A DNA stretch of 16,774 bases. Source: QHWK01 sp035315685 (GTDB taxonomy: Bacteria > Acidobacteriota > Vicinamibacteria > Vicinamibacterales > CAVVIG01). The position numbers were made by a program, and so were the translations under genes. The DNA is taken from NCBI GenBank assembly GCA_035315685.1, contig DATFXR010000709.1:1-16774 (forward strand). The letters are read 5' to 3'. Under the pieces are notes generated by a model that saw nothing but the letters and a program-made list of their open reading frames with translations, had not been told where the DNA came from and did not search any database. Positions 16,099 to 16,774 of this stretch are shown in pieces (within the stretch, counting starts at the first letter, position 1; each line of letters starts with the position of its first letter).

Positions 16099-16774
16099 TC
16101 AGGTCGTTTCGCCCCACGTCCGGGCGTGCGCGGCCTGCCGCGTGTACAACGACGGCTTGAAGAACTTCTGGTAGTACTCGATCTCGAGGTGCGAGACCTG
16201 GAGCCAGATGCCAGGCACGTAGAACGCGTCGACGAACGCGGGAAAGCGGTCGTACTTCTCGATCTGGTAGGTGCAGACCTCTTTGCAATATTCGATCGCC
16301 TTCGGCGAGAACGGCACCTGGTTGCGGAGATAGTCGTCGGCGTCTGCGCGGTTCTTGAACGGCAGCGCGAAGGTGTCGTGGTCGCCGTACATCCCCTGCG
16401 GGCCGTACTTCTCCTGGATGAAGATGTCGACCGCGTCGTTCATCGACGCGACGTACGGCGGACACAAACCCTCGAGCACGCCGTCGATGCCGACCGGGTT
16501 CGGCTGCGTCGACGGCAGCGGCGGCCAGTTGAGGCCCCACTCGCGATCCGGAGTGGTGAAGCGGAATCCGAGGCCGTGCCACCCCTTCGAGGGGTCGTTG
16601 TGCAGAATCCACGGCGCGAACACCGATGAGTGAATCCATCCGCCGAGGCCCATCGCGTGCGCGACGAGCATCAGGTTCTGGAGCAGGAAGAACGACTCAT
16701 AGTCGGTGCGGATGGCGCGCTGCATGCCGAGCGGCGCGCTGATGTCCTTGTTGCAGAAGCCGTTCTGCACCCAT
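16099..16774 (-). CDS. Unidentified protein, 5' truncated; faint nitroreductase-like stretch
   Basis: The frame is open to the right edge, so at least 224 residues are seen and the N-terminus is missing. The first visible residues are WVQNGFCNKD. The segment ESFFLLQNLMLVAHAMGLGGWIHSS resembles the helix of nitroreductase-fold proteins that holds the phrase QNLxLAAxxLGLG, which would suggest a flavin enzyme; that similarity is short and uncertain. The rest is rich in aromatic residues and Pro (WGLNWPPLP, CPPYVASMNDAVDIF, KYGPQGMYGDHDTF) and ends with EIEYYQKFFKP and ARTWGETT. No membrane helix or signal is visible in this part. It is convergent with the Yip1-like gene, across the hairpin repeat. 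I do not recognise the family with confidence. Confidence 0.75.
   Translation of the reverse strand, partial: WVQNGFCNKDISAPLGMQRAIRTDYESFFLLQNLMLVAHAMGLGGWIHSSVFAPWILHNDPSKGWHGLGFRFTTPDREWGLNWPPLPSTQPNPVGIDGVLEGLCPPYVASMNDAVDIFIQEKYGPQGMYGDHDTFALPFKNRADADDYLRNQVPFSPKAIEYCKEVCTYQIEKYDRFPAFVDAFYVPGIWLQVSHLEIEYYQKFFKPSLYTRQAAHARTWGETT

Overview
This is a GC-rich (clearly above 60%) bacterial window with twelve protein genes, ten complete and one cut at each end. No rRNA, tRNA, CRISPR array or insertion sequence was seen. The organism is most likely an acidobacterium, perhaps of the Vicinamibacteria. Two things point there: the left-hand trio (haem-binding DUF1588/DUF1585 protein, Tat-exported DUF1552 protein, secreted ankyrin protein), a set I associate with Acidobacteriota and Planctomycetota, and intergenic palindromes of the GTCCGGCTaaAGCCGGAC type. 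This assignment is inference from memory, not from a search.

Layout. (1) 1-3593, plus strand: the trio, closely spaced, probably one operon of cell-envelope or periplasmic proteins. (2) 3594-3762: a junction between convergent genes filled by G-rich and C-rich inverted ends around a perfect palindrome. (3) 3763-5748, minus strand: an unusual fusion of an alpha/alpha-toroid domain to a formyltransferase-like domain whose expected catalytic Asn is Gly. (4) 5836-10822, plus strand, divergent from the fusion: a large membrane protein of glycosyltransferase-C appearance, two adjacent extended-SDR nucleotide-sugar epimerases, and a DPM1-like family 2 glycosyltransferase. Regions 3 and 4 together read as a surface-glycan module: the epimerases would make a modified NDP-sugar, the family 2 enzyme would load a polyprenyl phosphate, and the membrane protein would transfer or handle the lipid-linked sugar.

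(5) 10897-15305: an AraC-type regulator overlapping the first of two ABC exporter half-subunits, whose genes also overlap; most simply a regulated heterodimeric exporter. (6) 15360-15962: a Yip1-like membrane protein with its own apparent promoter. (7) 15963-16098: a second convergent junction holding a long imperfect hairpin. (8) 16099-16774, minus strand: the 3' part of a gene whose product resembles the nitroreductase fold only weakly.

Two observations stand out. The toroid-formyltransferase fusion lacks one catalytic residue, so its chemistry is open. Three likely transcription-unit heads (5748 minus, 5836 plus, 10897 plus) have a TAnnnT box only 9-10 bases before the start codon and no Shine-Dalgarno sequence, which suggests leaderless mRNAs; genes inside operons more often have a clear Shine-Dalgarno.
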